Positions 1 through 13,200 of a stretch of DNA of 64,000 nucleotides are shown here, piece by piece. The notes below the pieces were generated by a model. It was not told the origin of the DNA, made no database searches, and was given only the letters and a program-made list of their open reading frames with translations. The position numbers and the translations under genes are program-made. Origin of the DNA: Hypomesus transpacificus (lineage: Eukaryota; Chordata; Actinopteri; Osmeriformes; Osmeridae); assembly GCF_021917145.1 (NCBI RefSeq), contig NW_025813881.1:16994-80993 (forward strand). The letters are read 5' to 3'. Within the stretch, counting starts at the first letter, position 1, and the number at the start of each line of letters is the position of its first letter.

Positions 1-1089
1 TTGTTCATTTTAGAACACAGGCAGGCTGGCGTCCTTCTCACCGGTAAAGTACTGTTTGTAGGGAAACACAACCGCACGATATCTAGTCAACATTGATGCG
101 TAAGACAGGAACAGTAGGCTATAGGACACCAGCTTTGTAATACGCATTTTGTTATATGTTGATGTGTGGTATAGAAATATTTTTGTCAGGCTGCCTGCAA
201 CCAATGATTTCCCTAATAGGGCACGACGCATCTCTACTCCCACACGCGACCTCCTTTCCACTGACTTCACTTAGCCTACCCTCCGGAACCTCCATAAGCG
301 TGATTCTATAAGGGAGACTTTAAAGTAGTGCACGTGACTGGTTGTTAAGGGACTCTTAAGTGATTGACCCGCAAGACAATGCTATCATCCATATTTAAAA
401 TAGAGTATTTCTTTGATTTGCGAGTTTTAAGTCACTTCAAATCGCACAAGGACTGTCGGGACAGCGTATTGCAGTCAGTGCAAAACATATTGTCTATTAA
501 CGGCACGTACCGCGGGTAATTGCGCTGGAAAGATATCAATAGGCTTTTGATGCACAACAGTGCGCAACATCCACAGTCGTTTATCCTCGCCACCTTGTGG
601 ACAGTGGAGGAGGCTCTGCGGCGTCCCAATCACAGGCAGCCTCAAGAGTTAGGCTGCCTCATACAGTATCTGTTTTAAACCAACTAGGCAGAAACAGTAT
701 TATAATACTGCAGGCAGTGGAGTCCATCTGGCGTGGGGGGCTGCTAAGAGATGCATTAACAGCAGGCTATTAACTACGATCTGCAGGCTTCTCCAGCTGG
801 CCAAAAAACTGCAAAGGTTTCAAGTTTATTAGCCATTTGTAACAAGTAGGCCTACAGGTCCGTTGGAATGATTTGGTCCTGATCCTTCTGACAATCCCTT
901 CGGTATTTGGGTGTACGGTATTTGAAAGCCAGTGTACAAATATATTATAAAACCTAATTCTGGTTGAAGCCTCTCACATTCATAATATCACTTTAATTAT
1001 TGGCACTTGTTTGTTTTTTTCACAATGTATGCTTCATGTTTTGGCTGCTTGCAATGTTTGGGACTACCTGTTGTTATGATCAGTGACCT

Positions 1090-1165
1090 ATGCTCTTTTG
1101 TAAAGCTCTCTCTTGGAAGTCGCTTTGGATAAAAGCGTCTGCTAAATGCATAAATGTAAATGTAA
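1090..1165 (+). mobile_element. SINE/LINE 3'-tail fragment
   Basis: It contains TCGCTTTGGATAAAAGCG followed by TCTGCTAAATG and a TAAATGTAAATG end, the tail shared by the SINEs at 18.4 and 27.8 kb. The hairpin GCTTT...AAAGC is intact. No tRNA-like head is present, so the copy is 5' truncated. Confidence 0.6.
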
Positions 1166-4093
1166 TTACCCCTCTAATTCTGCTCTCTTTTAAAAAAAGA
1201 GTCTCTACATGTCAACCATTACAAACGACGCCCGTGCATACGGCAGTTGTGTGGCAGGTGTGGAGCCAGGCATGCTCACGTGCTGGAGGACTGGCCAGGC
1301 TGGCCACGCCAGAATAGAGGAGCGATGGCCAAGTAGCATATGCTAGCACTGCTGGTGAGCGGTGATTAACACTGGCACTCATGGTGTTGTACCATGGAGA
1401 GCTCGCCTCAGGCCAACACAGCAGCCCTAACCCTAAGTTACTCTTACACTTCTCAGAGAAAGAGAGGAAGGACGGAAGCAGAGAAGAAAGGCATACATAG
1501 ATAGAAACGTAGTGCAGGAGAAAATATTAACAAGAGAGAAGGAAGAGAAAGGGAGCCAGGGGAGGAAAGAGAGGAGGGGGAGGAGGCAGGCGGAGAAAAA
1601 GGGTTAATGAGAAAGGGCGTCTTGGGAGGATAGAACACCAACCGTAATTAAGATTTTGAATAGAACAGTGGTCCTATGCTGCTAATCAATACAAGTGCTT
1701 AAGAAGCACATATGGAGTGTGTGTGTACTTGTGTTTTTTTATGTTTGCGTACATTTGTGTGTGAGTGTGTTTCTTTGTGTGTGTGTTTGTGTGTGTTCAA
1801 CAGTGTGCTGTAGTTGTTGCAGAGGTAGAAGGGAGGTTGGGATTCTGTAGCAGGGATCTAGCTTCCCTTTCATCCAAACAGCATCATGATGGTCCTGGTT
1901 GTGTGTGTGTGTGTCACACCAGAGTTCTTCTTGGTTCTATTGTGTTTACTGTTCCTGAATATTTGCATGTTCGGCCTCTGAATGTGCACGTCACAGACCA
2001 TACTATTCTAAAGAGAAGTGGACATCTGCTGTCCAAGTATGAATGATGGATGCTACTGTAAGTACATTGCTTTCAAGGAATATTAAATATTCATAGCATA
2101 GTTGTGTGTGTTAGTGTGTTTGGCGATAGTAAGTGAAAGAGAGATGGACTGGGGCAGATTCGGGGAGAAGCTTTTAGCATGACCTTATTTTTTCTGCGTG
2201 GACAGGCTAACTGACCACTTTCTATTTCTGTACACAATGATGCAAACAGGTCGCCTATGCTCCTTTGAGTGTGTGAGTGGGTGGGTGTGTTGGGGTTTGT
2301 GTTCCGAAACAATTTATGAATCAGGTCATTACCATCTACTGGTCTATGTGTTCAATCTTCAGAACTCAGGTGAAAGCTGTGTTTGTGTGTTTATAGTCCA
2401 CTTTCTCCCTGCCTTTTGTGATCAGTGCTCCAGAGTTCAGAATTCCTCTGAATTCCAAAGTTCAGAATTCTTCTTACCCTTCATCTTCCCTGGCTTACAC
2501 GCCCTCTCCTCCCCATTCCTTTACACCTCTTCCCCCTCCCTTCTCTACAACCTCCCCCTTCCTCTCCTCACCACAGTCAGCCACAGTCTGCCAGCCAGGG
2601 ACTCTAATTGCCCAAGCAGTGTCAGATTGGCAGGGTGTGGGTAGAGAAATGTGTGTGTAAAGGTGTCAGAGTGTGTTAAAACATGGTGGAGCTTTTCCAC
2701 TGGTCAGTGGAGCAAAAGGAGGAGTGCAGTCGCGTGATGTGTAGACAGATTGTGCTTGTTGAAACGTTCTTAACACACACACACACCCACACACCGCTGT
2801 GGTACTCAACCTTTAGCTTACATCTCTCAGGAAAAGTACCCTCTAACCACAGATTCCAAACCCACATCGTTTCATCTAAGTCTCAGCTTAACCATTTATA
2901 GGAGAAAACACTCTATCTGAGACTGAGGGATAAACATTTCCCCTCCTCCGCCCCAGCCCATAGTTATGTATCTGCTCCTCAGATCCAGCCCTCTGGGGTC
3001 AGCTGGCTGCCTGTGGGCCTCTCTCACCAAAGAGAAGAGCTTCCGGGGGGAAACGACCACAGGCCACACCCCACGGCCCACCCCACCACCACCACTTCCT
3101 ATCCAGGCACACGTCGCGTCCCACAAAGAGGGCAGTGAGAGAAACTATTGGTTGGTTTAATGACACGGTTGACCCGTCAGTCTGAATACTGAGGGTCATC
3201 TGTATGTTTCTGTGGCCACGTGTCAGAATAGAAATGCACTCAGCTGTTGACATGACATATCTATTATACCTTATACCCTCACGCACACACACACACACAC
3301 ACAGTCCCAGTGAAGTATAAATGGTTCTGCATCTCAACCTTTCCTTTTTGCCTAGAAATAATATAAAATAAAAAGCCATGTATGTAGACACACACCCTGA
3401 TGACCCTCAACATTGAAGTCTTTTCTCTCCTTCTTTCTTCCTGTTCTTCACTCTGTTCCACCTGACCCCATACTCCTCCTCCAGGGTGTGAGCTAATGAT
3501 TGAGAGATGTGGAAATGAGTCAGAGCAGAGCATGGCTGTGGAGTCTCCGCTTCAGGCTCTGAAGGACATATTTCCTTCTTCCTCGCCACCCATCCTGACC
3601 CCTCGCACATAAACCAATAGCTCGCTGGTAGAGCAGCCCAGGGGATGGTGTGTCTGTCTGTGTGTGTGTGTGTGTGTGTATGTGTGCGTTTGTGAACAGG
3701 ACCCCCCCCCTCCCCCACACAATGAATGGAATTGAGTACAGACAGCAGAACATCAATGTACGTTGTGGGCCAGCAAGCTGCTGGTCAGAGCATACGCTGT
3801 GTGTGCATGTTTGTGTGTGTGAGTTTGAGTGTGTGTGTGTGCATGCGTGTGTTTGTGAAAGAGAAAGAGTTTTCTGGGGAATGAGCTTGTGTCAAGGGAC
3901 CACCTCAGTCTAATAGCAATAACGTTGTGATGAGAGAACAGCACCAGCTGTGGACCACCAGATGAAAGTCTGGTTCTGGGTCGTCCTGTAGCCAAGACAC
4001 ACTCCCTCCTGGGTCGCCTGTGTGTGTGTGTTTGTCCTTATTTGGAAAAACAATTTCATCAGAGAATAGGACTTTACAGCAAATCTCCTATAT

Positions 4094-4096
<3 letters not shown>

Positions 4097-4144
<48 letters not shown>
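4097..4144. repeat. (TG)24 microsatellite
   Basis: Uninterrupted TG dinucleotides. Confidence 0.98.
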
Positions 4145-4146
<2 letters not shown>

Positions 4147-4243
4147 CCCAGAGGAATTGGGGACAAGCAGTCACATGGACCAACAACAGACGGTTGCTAC
4201 AGACCATTGGCTTTGCCCCACCCAGAGAGGCTGCGTTAGCCAG

Positions 4244-4244
<1 letters not shown>

Positions 4245-4300
<56 letters not shown>
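4245..4300. repeat. (TG)28 microsatellite
   Basis: An uninterrupted TG run only 100 bp from the previous one. Confidence 0.98.
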
Positions 4301-4308
<8 letters not shown>

Positions 4309-4380
4309 AGGGGGGTGACACCTTGGTCATTACAAAGAGATCTGGTTCTTCTTCTGCCAAGACTAATATGTATTCTAGCC

Positions 4381-4679
4381 CAAGGGTGGTCAAACCTTTT
4401 GGGGCCAGGTACCCCTTACAGGGGAAACCATTTTCCAAGGACCCCCCCCCATAATCGTAACATCCATTCAACATACCCTTTGTGCTCTTAAATGGACACA
4501 ATATGCTTGTTTTATTTATGCAAATGGTCCCCATCTGTAAATTATTATATATTTGTTAACTTTTTAATGATACAGCAACATTTTACAATTTAATGATTCA
4601 TGGCAAATTATTTAGTGGACCCCCTGACTATAGTTCGCGGACCCCTGGGGGTCCGGGGAACCCACTTTGAGAACCACTG
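4381..4679. mobile_element. hAT-like MITE with 8-bp target-site duplication
   Basis: A 299-bp non-coding element begins CAAGGGTGGTCAAACC and ends with the complement of CAGTGGTTCTCAAAGTGG, imperfect terminal inverted repeats of the hAT CAGNGGTN type. It is flanked by TTCTAGCC (4373-4380) and CTCTAGCC (4680-4687), an 8-bp duplication with one mismatch. Near the right end are runs of C and G that pair (GGACCCCTGGGGGTCC). There is no transposase coding, so it is a non-autonomous copy. Confidence 0.75.
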
Positions 4680-5921
4680 CTCTAGCCTACCCCCCCTTCT
4701 CTCTCTCCTTTTCTTCTACCACCTCGTGAAGACCTGATGAGGAGGGATATTGTTTATGATTCGGTGGTGCTGATCCAGGACAGACCCACTGAGAAGCATT
4801 ACAGAAGGACACCCTGGCTCCACACTCAACTCCAATCCAGTCAGAAGTCTAAAATCTGTGAATCTGCTCTCCAGAATTCATCCAGGCACTCCTCTCTCCA
4901 GTGTCCTGAGTAGCCAGAGACCAAGACCGACACCCAGTCCTGTGTGCCTCTCCAGGCTCTCCTGCCACCCACCTAGCCTAGTGCCCCACAGCTGGGAAGT
5001 ACTTTACGCTGTTCAAGTTCATTATGATGACTTACAGGACTTACATTATTATGTGGGTGTAATTACACACAGATGGGGGAAGTATTTAACCAATGCACCA
5101 TAAAAATGGTGCTGGCGTGACAAATATGTCCTGTCTACCCGAATCACCTGGCTAACATAAGCTGTGTCCAACTGTTTAGAGCCATTATGCTAATGAGTTA
5201 GCCTTGACACGCTAATGAGGATGTGACCTCACCGTACCCTTGACTCTCCTTCTTATGGAAGCTGGTCTATCATTATTGTTATTGTTGCTTGTGTTGCTAT
5301 TATAAACCCCCCCGGGGCTGGTCCAATCAGAGAGCTTTCACATCTGATCAGCATCAGCGAGACTTGCAGGTTAGTTGCATTAGCATGTGAATGCCAAGGA
5401 GGATATGAGCTCGCTCAAACAGGATGTGACACAGGGGGAAACTACTTCACGTTTGATTTGGAGTCCCCACCCTGACGGGTGGCCTGTTCGGCTGTGGACT
5501 ATTCATATCACGCTGATATTGATGAATGAGAGGAAAACGTTGTAGACAAATAACACGCAGAGGACTGGAGGCAGGATGGAAGAAAGGGAATCAGTGGGTG
5601 TGGGGGAGATGGAGAAGATGGAGGAGGAAGAGAGTTGAGAAAGTAATAGAGAGAGAGAGACAGAGAGAGAGGGGGGGGGGAGTCAGAGGGGACGCAATGT
5701 ACAGTGAGTGTGGAAAAAAATTGAAGGAAAATAGAGAGAAAAAAGGTGAACTCATTTAGGTTTCATTTCTTTTGTGTGTCTTTTTATGTGGTTACATTGA
5801 TCCATTTTTGCCAGTAACATTCAATCCTGTCTGTGGAACGAAGCCCCTTCTGACTGGGTTTCACACTCACAAACCACTCTGACATCTCCAGAGGACACGC
5901 TCAAGTCTGATTGTATCCTTT

Positions 5922-5942
5922 ACACACACACACACACACACA

Positions 5943-5998
<56 letters not shown>
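5922..5998. repeat. (CA)n microsatellite
   Basis: A CA run with one CCC interruption near 5945. Confidence 0.97.
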
Positions 5999-5999
<1 letters not shown>

Positions 6000-6489
6000 C
6001 CATATCATTCCATCATACCGTGAGAGGCTGTGTGTGACCATAACTATCTATGTCTCTCTAAACATTGTCTGGGTGAATGGCAGACAATAAATCCACACCT
6101 GCTTTGGCCAGATTTCAGAATGCACACACACACATATACACAAACACAAACACAATATCACACCCACGCACACACTCAGGCACAAAGTTTGACAGTCAAT
6201 CTCAAGGGAGGTGTTTATATTCGATTAATAAAACACCCTCATGTCTTATTCAGAGCAACTGTGAGGTCTCCCCTGATGTCTTAATGGAGGAAAGGGGGAG
6301 GGGGGAGGGCAGACAAAGATGGAGGGAGGAAGGGGGAGGGAGTAACAGCACAGAGTGGTAGTAGAGAACTAGGATGACACATCAAGGGATCATCTGATTC
6401 TCCCTGGAGCAGGTGTCACATAGCAGCAGCTCTATCACAACCAGAGAGAGAGAGAAAACAATAGAAAGCAAGAGAGCAAGAAAGAGAGG

Positions 6490-6497
<8 letters not shown>

Positions 6498-6586
<89 letters not shown>

Positions 6587-6587
6587 G
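6498..6587. repeat. (GA)n microsatellite
   Basis: About 45 GA units with minor AAA breaks at the end. Flanking DNA from 6440 is also purine-rich. Confidence 0.97.
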
Positions 6588-6754
6588 CAGGGTAAGAAGA
6601 AAGAGAAACATCACCGCCATCATTCATCAGATATGAGAGCTGGCCTGGGACAAGACAACAGGAAGTGGTTCAGGGAGTCTATAAATAAACAGTGGTGGTT
6701 GAGGGGACACCTTGTTCCGTTTCTCTGCTTTGAAGACCTCCCAAGCTTCAATCG

Positions 6755-6757
6755 AGA

Positions 6758-6834
<77 letters not shown>

Positions 6835-6846
6835 AGAGAAAGAGAA
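6755..6846. repeat. (GA)n microsatellite
   Basis: A GA run with GAAAG and GCGA interruptions at both ends. Confidence 0.96.
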
Positions 6847-7145
6847 AGACAGAAAGAGAGGGCACATGACAAAGTGAGTGTCAGAGACACTTTCTCAAAA
6901 GAAGGACTGAGGGAGGGAGGTGAGAGGTTCTGACAACTTTCTAAAAGCAGTGGCCTTCATCCAGCCTTTCCTGACTTAGGGTTCTTGTTCTGTGTCACCA
7001 TGAGACACCTTCCTCTGCTCTGCTGTAGAATGAGGGCAGATAAGAGGGATCCCAGGTCAGGTCTTGGTTCTCTATGTATCCTGTCTGTCATAGCAGAAGA
7101 GAGAGTAGGATGTGGAGCGCTCCTCAGAGGAGGTGCACTCCAGCT

Positions 7146-7149
<4 letters not shown>

Positions 7150-7194
<45 letters not shown>
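7150..7194. repeat. (GT)n microsatellite
   Basis: An uninterrupted GT run. Confidence 0.97.
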
Positions 7195-7196
<2 letters not shown>

Positions 7197-7932
7197 ATAC
7201 ATGTGTGTAGGAGAGAGAGAAAAGAGAGACATGCAACTATAAAGAGTCTCCCTGGCTGACGTAGTAGCATCGTGACTGACACACACTGTTAAACATGCTG
7301 TTTGTTCAGTTCACTCAGCCATTGTCATGGGAATCAGTGCTGCTCAGAGTGTGTGTGTGTGCGTGTGTGTGTAAATGTGTCCACGTGCGTGTCAGTGTTT
7401 GTTGTGCGTCTATCCCTGAGTGTTAAACAGAGGAGAAATGATGGTGTGTGTCAGATGCACCACAGTGAGAAGGTGACTGCCTCTCTCTGGGTTTGTGGAT
7501 ATCAATATTCACGCCACTTGACTAGCTGATTGTCTGTCAGCCTGCCCCATTAGGACTGAGTAGGAGGGCTTGTTAGGCTGATTTGTTGTGGAGTGACTGA
7601 GGATGGGTGTTTAAGAAGATTTTTTCTATTGGAGCTTTAGCCATATCACTTGTGTTTCAAAGAGTTGGTTTTGAAGACAAGCCTGAAATTGAAACAATGC
7701 AGGCTCAAACCTTTTCAACCAACATGGAGCGAGTTATGTTCCGGTCTGCCACCAAATTTTAAACTGATTGGAGTATTTCGACCACAAATAAATGGGTCCA
7801 TGACCCAAAAAATTGGTTCCCAACTGGAACCAAAAAATAGCAGGTTTTCCTTGACCTGAAGTGTGAACTGCGACAACATCAGTGGGACATAATCTACAGG
7901 TTGGAAAGTGAGAAATAATCGGAAAACATTTG

Positions 7933-8365
7933 GGATGAACCAGTGTGCAGTTCCGGCAGGATGAACCAGTCTGAGGTTCGGGCAGGATGAACCAGTGAGG
8001 TTCAGGCAGGATGAACCAGTGAGGTTCAGGCAGGATGAACCAGTCTGAGGTTCAGGCAGGATGAACCAGTGTGCGGTTCAGGCAGGATGAACCAGTCTGA
8101 GGTTCGGGCAGGATGAACCAGTCTGAGGTTCAGGCAGGATGAACCAGTGAGGTTCAGGCAGGATGAACCAGTCTGAGGTTCAGGCAGGATGAACCAGTGA
8201 GGTTCAGGCAGGATGAACCAGTCTGAGGTTCAGGCAGGATGAACCAGTGTGCGGTTCAGGCAGGATGAACCAGTGAGAGGTTCGGGCAGGATGAACCAGT
8301 GAGGTTCGGGCAGAATGAACCAGTGTGAGGTTCAGGCAGGATGAACCAGTGAGAGGTTCAGGCAG
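7933..8365. repeat. Minisatellite, 17 copies of a 24/26-bp unit
   Basis: The unit contains AGGATGAACCAGT plus CTGAGGTTCAGGC or a 2-bp shorter form, GAGGTTCAGGC. I count 12 units of 26 bp and 5 of 24 bp, which accounts for the whole 432-433 bp. The phase never breaks. Variants differ by single bases (GTGCGG, GAGAGG, CGGG). Confidence 0.95.
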
Positions 8366-11300
8366 CTGTAAGAGGTTAAGACCCTAAACCCCAGTGGGGG
8401 TGACGCCCTGCTGCGGCACTGCTGTGTGTTTGTCCACCTGTCTAAACACAGCCTGTAGACACACTCAGAACGGCAGGGCCCGTTAAAGATGATGAATTAT
8501 ACAGGCATGTGTTACAGACACATACACACACACGTTGGTTTGGAGAGAGTGTCAAGTGAAGGTCATAGTCTATCTAGATGATATGCACAGATAAATTAGC
8601 CATCAGGCTTAAACAACATTCGAAAAGATTCTTCTTTCTAAATGTTTATTTTTTGGGGGTGGAAATACAACACACGTAAGTGTGCGCATGTCCACTCACA
8701 CACATCAATCCACTCATACACACTCACAAGCATGCAAACACGTGCACACACACACACAAACACAGTTAAGAGTTGACAGCCAGCCAGGTTTGAAGGTGCC
8801 CTGGTCCATGCTAAGGCCGGCTGGGTGTCAGAGACTCAGAGCAGGACCTCATGCAGGTCATCTTCTCCAGGCTGGAGAGCAAGACAGGAGAGGCTACTTA
8901 ACCAGAAATGATGGATGACAGACCTTCTTTCATTCCCTCCTTCCCTCTGACCCTACATCCCTCCATGGCTTCATTCATCCATCTTTATCCATGTGTTCAT
9001 TATTGCATTATCCTATTCATTCTCTCTGCTTCTGCAAACCCAAGGCTCTCCATCCTCTGAGGGGTGTTTGTTGTGGTTCTGTGGGATACTGGATCATGTA
9101 TGCTGCCCCCAGTGGTGCTGTGGTAGTAGAGGAGCTGGAGAAAGAAATACAGGCTATTGATTATCCTGCATGAGATTCGGGAGAGTCAGGACTGGTGAAA
9201 AATGTGAAAATGAAAAGTGAGGAGATGAGGGGAGGGGTGCGGCCAGGAGATGAGGAGAGGTGTTTTGAGGCAGTATTGGATTTCTCCAGTCTTTCTATTC
9301 AGATGGGATCACTCCTGTAAACAGCCAGACCATAATGAAAAAGCTAGCACCCTCTGCAGCTGTGCAGGCACTAGGCACAGTCGCTAGGCGCCCAGATACA
9401 GGCATTAGGACGTATTGGTTTCTCTCGGCTATTCCTCAGTTCAATTGAACTCGCATCCATTTTTATGGAGGGATCTCAAATCCAAGGGAGCGGACAGCGG
9501 GAAAAGTCGATTTGTTCATGCAGAATGAAATTGTCTTGATAACTGAGAACGGCTAGGTAACATGAGGTAACGTTATTAGCGTAGCAGTGTGCTTCACAGT
9601 TGTGAATCAGCAAGGTTTACTCAAGTTTAGCCACTTTTAAGATCGGTTGAGTATCAGGCAGGATCTACAGAGCTACAAAAGGAAAAAGCAGACAAGGACA
9701 GAAGAAATATGATATTTTAGTATTTTGAGGTGTGACAAGCGTAAATGTCCTGTTAATGCTCATGCAGACAAGCTGAGGTTTCACACAATATATATAGACA
9801 GACATGTAATTTCCACTACTGCACAGAAATCACCATAATCACTCTTTTCACAGCAGATGGAGACCTTTTACTAAAACAGTCCCTAGCTACTGCTTGGAAT
9901 GTATCCCTGGTTTCTCCCACACCTCAAACATCCACTGTTGGACCAACGTACCTCCTGACATGCAGATTGTAAGTGTCGGGGCAGATTACCTTACAGTCAC
10001 AAACCACCAAGCTACTTGTCCGATATATATATAATGGAACAGAGTCCCTGTGTTTGCGCCAGCAGGGTTGACTAGGAGTGGCAGTGTGTGTGCCGTGGGG
10101 GTAAACAGAGGGAGGTGGGTGGCAGAGGAGAGGGTCTGAGGTTGCTTTATGCTAATGAGACTCTCTCTTTCCAAGTCTCAGCTCAGCAGACTGACAGTGG
10201 GAATGATGAATGGTCTCATGCAGCAGAAAACAAACTGGGAAATCTCCCAAAGTCACAGCATTAGCATCAGAGACCCTTAAGAGAGACGGGCAGGGGGAGA
10301 GTTAGAAAGCAGAGGGAAGGGGCGAGAGAGGGGGGAGAGAGGGAAGGGAGAGAGACAGATGAAAGAAGATGGATGAAGGAGAGAGGCAGGGACGAGGAGA
10401 AATAGCGGGTAATAGTGAGCTAATCCACATTTATTTGTTTAATTCCTGACGTATACAAATGTGTCTCTGGTAAAACAGAATGAGATCTTTCCTGAGCGTA
10501 CCAAATGGAGAATGACTCAAGAGTTGTGCAAGAGAGTGAGTGTGACTCAGTGTGTTGCGTGCGTGTGTTGTGTGGGTATGTTTGTGTGTGTTGCGTGCAT
10601 GTGCAACCATTGATCAAGCAGTGACAGAGACTTATTACCCAGTGTGTGATGTTGACCTTTCCTGACCCCCCCCCGCGCGTTCCAACGTCGACGCTGGACG
10701 TTAATGACCTGCCAGTCGGCCAGCGACGCCAATTTGACATTTCCAGCACGGTGGTCGCATTTCTACTCCGCAACACAAACGGACGCTGCACACAGTGAGG
10801 AATGGCCAAGCCTGAACAAACCAGCTCTAACGACCTGAGGTCCAAAGAGGATTGTTGGAATGATGTGTGTTCTGTGGAAACTTCTAGGTTTGTGAAGACT
10901 GGAAGTCTACAATACTGACTTGGAGACTGTCGGGATAGTTTTGTGTTGGAGGGATTTGAGTTGAATGTAAGGCTGACTGTATTAGGCAACCATTGCATGT
11001 ATGCTGTAATATCTGCTAGGACTATCAGAACTATTACATGAGAGCAGACAAGACTAGACGCTGGGATGGGACATGGAATAGTCTAGAAGCATCATAACAT
11101 ATTTATCACAATAAACTACAAGTAATCTCCTCTGTGAGTAGCCAACCAGTAATTAGGATCACAGATCCAGCAGTCCTCTCTCGGCCCTTCAGACTGACGG
11201 CCCTAAAGGATCAATTATAGATCACAAAAGGATCTCTGTGATCTCCCAGTCCCCTTCATCAGCTCCACGCCTGGCTAGCTGACCCTCAGCCCAGCTCCTA

Positions 11301-12192
11301 ACAGACCTGACATATACAGCAGCAGCATTTTTTCTGAGGTTAGGATGAACACACATGCACACTCAAACATCAAGCAGATTATAGATTGAATAAGTGCACA
11401 TGGTGCACTCAGAAAATATATTTTTGGATGTTAAGTCTTAGCACTGTGATGTTAGAAATGCCAGAGTAAGTTTTACATCTCTGTTCAGAGAGGTGATGGT
11501 TCTGCAGTTGTCTACAATGGTTAAATGCATCTTAAATTCCAGAAATGGGGTTTTAGGTTGCGAGACCTGATTTGGTCTTGACTGCCCTTTGGTAGGTGAA
11601 GAGGACAAGGATACCTGAATACAGAGAGCTGGTTCTCTTTATCTGTGAAAGTGTAGAGTCTGACAGGTCGACGAGTTTGAGGAGAATATCCACTCCAGAA
11701 CAATACACAGTCACACACTATAGGAGAGTGAGTCTTAGAAACTGGAATTTTCTGTTCAGAAATGCAGCAAGACGCTTGAAAGTAATGCACAATTTTAAAA
11801 AAAAGTTATTTAAAGAAAAATCTTTTGAAAAAGCTGTATGAATTGTACCAGTGATCCAGGACAAAATGCATGCCTTAGATATTCCAAGTGTGGATTCACC
11901 TGGAGCATGTACAGCCTTGGGCAGTGCACACACACACTCCTTCACAGACCTACACACATCATGTGGTGAACGGGGAGACCTGCCAAGGCTGTGTGTGTGT
12001 GTGTGTGTGTGTGTGGGGGGGGACCATGAAAGAGCCTTCCATGGGGATATCAAATCACAAGCAAACAGAGTGAATGGCCCTACATCATACTGGTCTATTC
12101 AACAGCGGGAAAAATACCACTCTCGTTCGCTCTCATTGTGTTCTCATTGCCATCCTCCCTTTCTCTCTTTGTCTCACACACATTCACTTGCT

Positions 12193-12229
<37 letters not shown>

Positions 12230-12548
12230 TTTTTAGACATGAGATGCTTCTCTCTCTCAGAGAACTAACTGACTGGGAGTAGGCTCATCAGAGTTGACAT
12301 GTGCCGTGAACCTGCACACGCATCTCTTCTCTTCTAACTAGTGGTCATCCATCCATCACTACCTCCTCCCACAACACCTCTTTGTTTCTGTCCCTCCCTC
12401 TTCTTGGTCTCTCCCTCCTTCATTGGTAAATATCTGTATCAGTCTTGGTTCATGAACAGAGATGGTCCAGACCCAGTCCAATCCTGGTTAAACTCTGCAA
12501 ATGAAAACTCTTCATCTAATCGCACAGTGGTGGTTAAGACTGGCGTTT
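8366..12548. other. Intergenic, no gene seen
   Basis: Mostly unique sequence with short CA runs. A 192-codon minus-strand frame at 10420-10998 crosses CpG-rich DNA (10670-10730) and a CA-rich stretch, and resembles no family. Confidence 0.5.
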
Positions 12549-12856
12549 GACCTAACAAGACGATCCTAATAAGTCGACTCTAACCGGACTGTTCTCACGA
12601 GTCTGCAACACTGTCCTACCAAGAGTGTTCCAATGAGTCTGTTCAATAAGTCTGTTCCAACGAGACTGTCCTGATGAGTCTATCCTAATAAGATTGTTCT
12701 AATGAGTATCCTAACCAGTCAAACCTAGTGAGTGCGTTCTAATGAGTCTGTTCTTGTGATCTTTCCTAACGAGTCTCTTCTAACAAGACTGTTCTAACGA
12801 ATCTGTCCTTGCAAGACAGTTTTAATGAGACTGTTCTAACGTGTCTGTCCCAACAC
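12549..12856. repeat. Diverged ~15-bp minisatellite
   Basis: About 20 degenerate copies of a unit close to TTCTAACGAGTCTGT (also CCTAATAAGTCTAT and similar) run through this stretch. Units are strongly mutated, so the array is old. Confidence 0.8.
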
Positions 12857-13059
12857 ATTCCAAGCCTCTGAGCTCACAGAGCTGTCTTCAGTCCTCCAGA
12901 ACAAAGCCCACCAGAGCTTATCCTAGGACATGTGGACACATAAACTCGTGCATCACACCTGCTCCTGTGTCCACCTCATAAATGCAACCTCTGCTTTCCT
13001 CCTAGGGCAGCCAGAAGCAGGGGGTAGCCATAGTAACTGTTGTGTATGTTTTTGTATTG

Positions 13060-13200
13060 GGGTGATTAGCACCCCGATGGGTGCACAGGGAGAACATGCA
13101 AACTCCACACAGCAAGGCCCAGGATGTACTGTAGCTCACCTGAACACCGATAGGTCGAAAGCAGGAATCGAACCCGGGCCCTGTGTATACCACAGTCCCA
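13060..13200 (-). mobile_element. V-SINE/DANA-type SINE fragment
   Basis: The minus strand has a tRNA-like box B (GGGTTCGATTCCTGC) followed by the vertebrate V-SINE core phrase GTGTGGAGTTTGCATGTTCTCC. The family is widespread in fishes. The tail is missing and the head is partial. Confidence 0.65.

Larger units (their letters stand above)
148..4372. other. Intergenic, no gene seen
   Basis: Scattered short CA/TG runs (1750-1800, 2770-2795, 3285-3303, 3658-3680, 3820-3860) and pyrimidine-rich stretches (2490-2575). Apart from the SINE tail at 1.1 kb I see no exon with a credible family match. Confidence 0.6.

Noticed and set aside
7933..8365. CRISPR-like regular repeats
   Set aside because: Units are head to tail with no unique spacers, in a vertebrate genome: a minisatellite.
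10420..10998. 192-codon minus-strand frame
   Set aside because: No recognisable domain; it crosses a CA-rich repeat and has no splice or promoter support.
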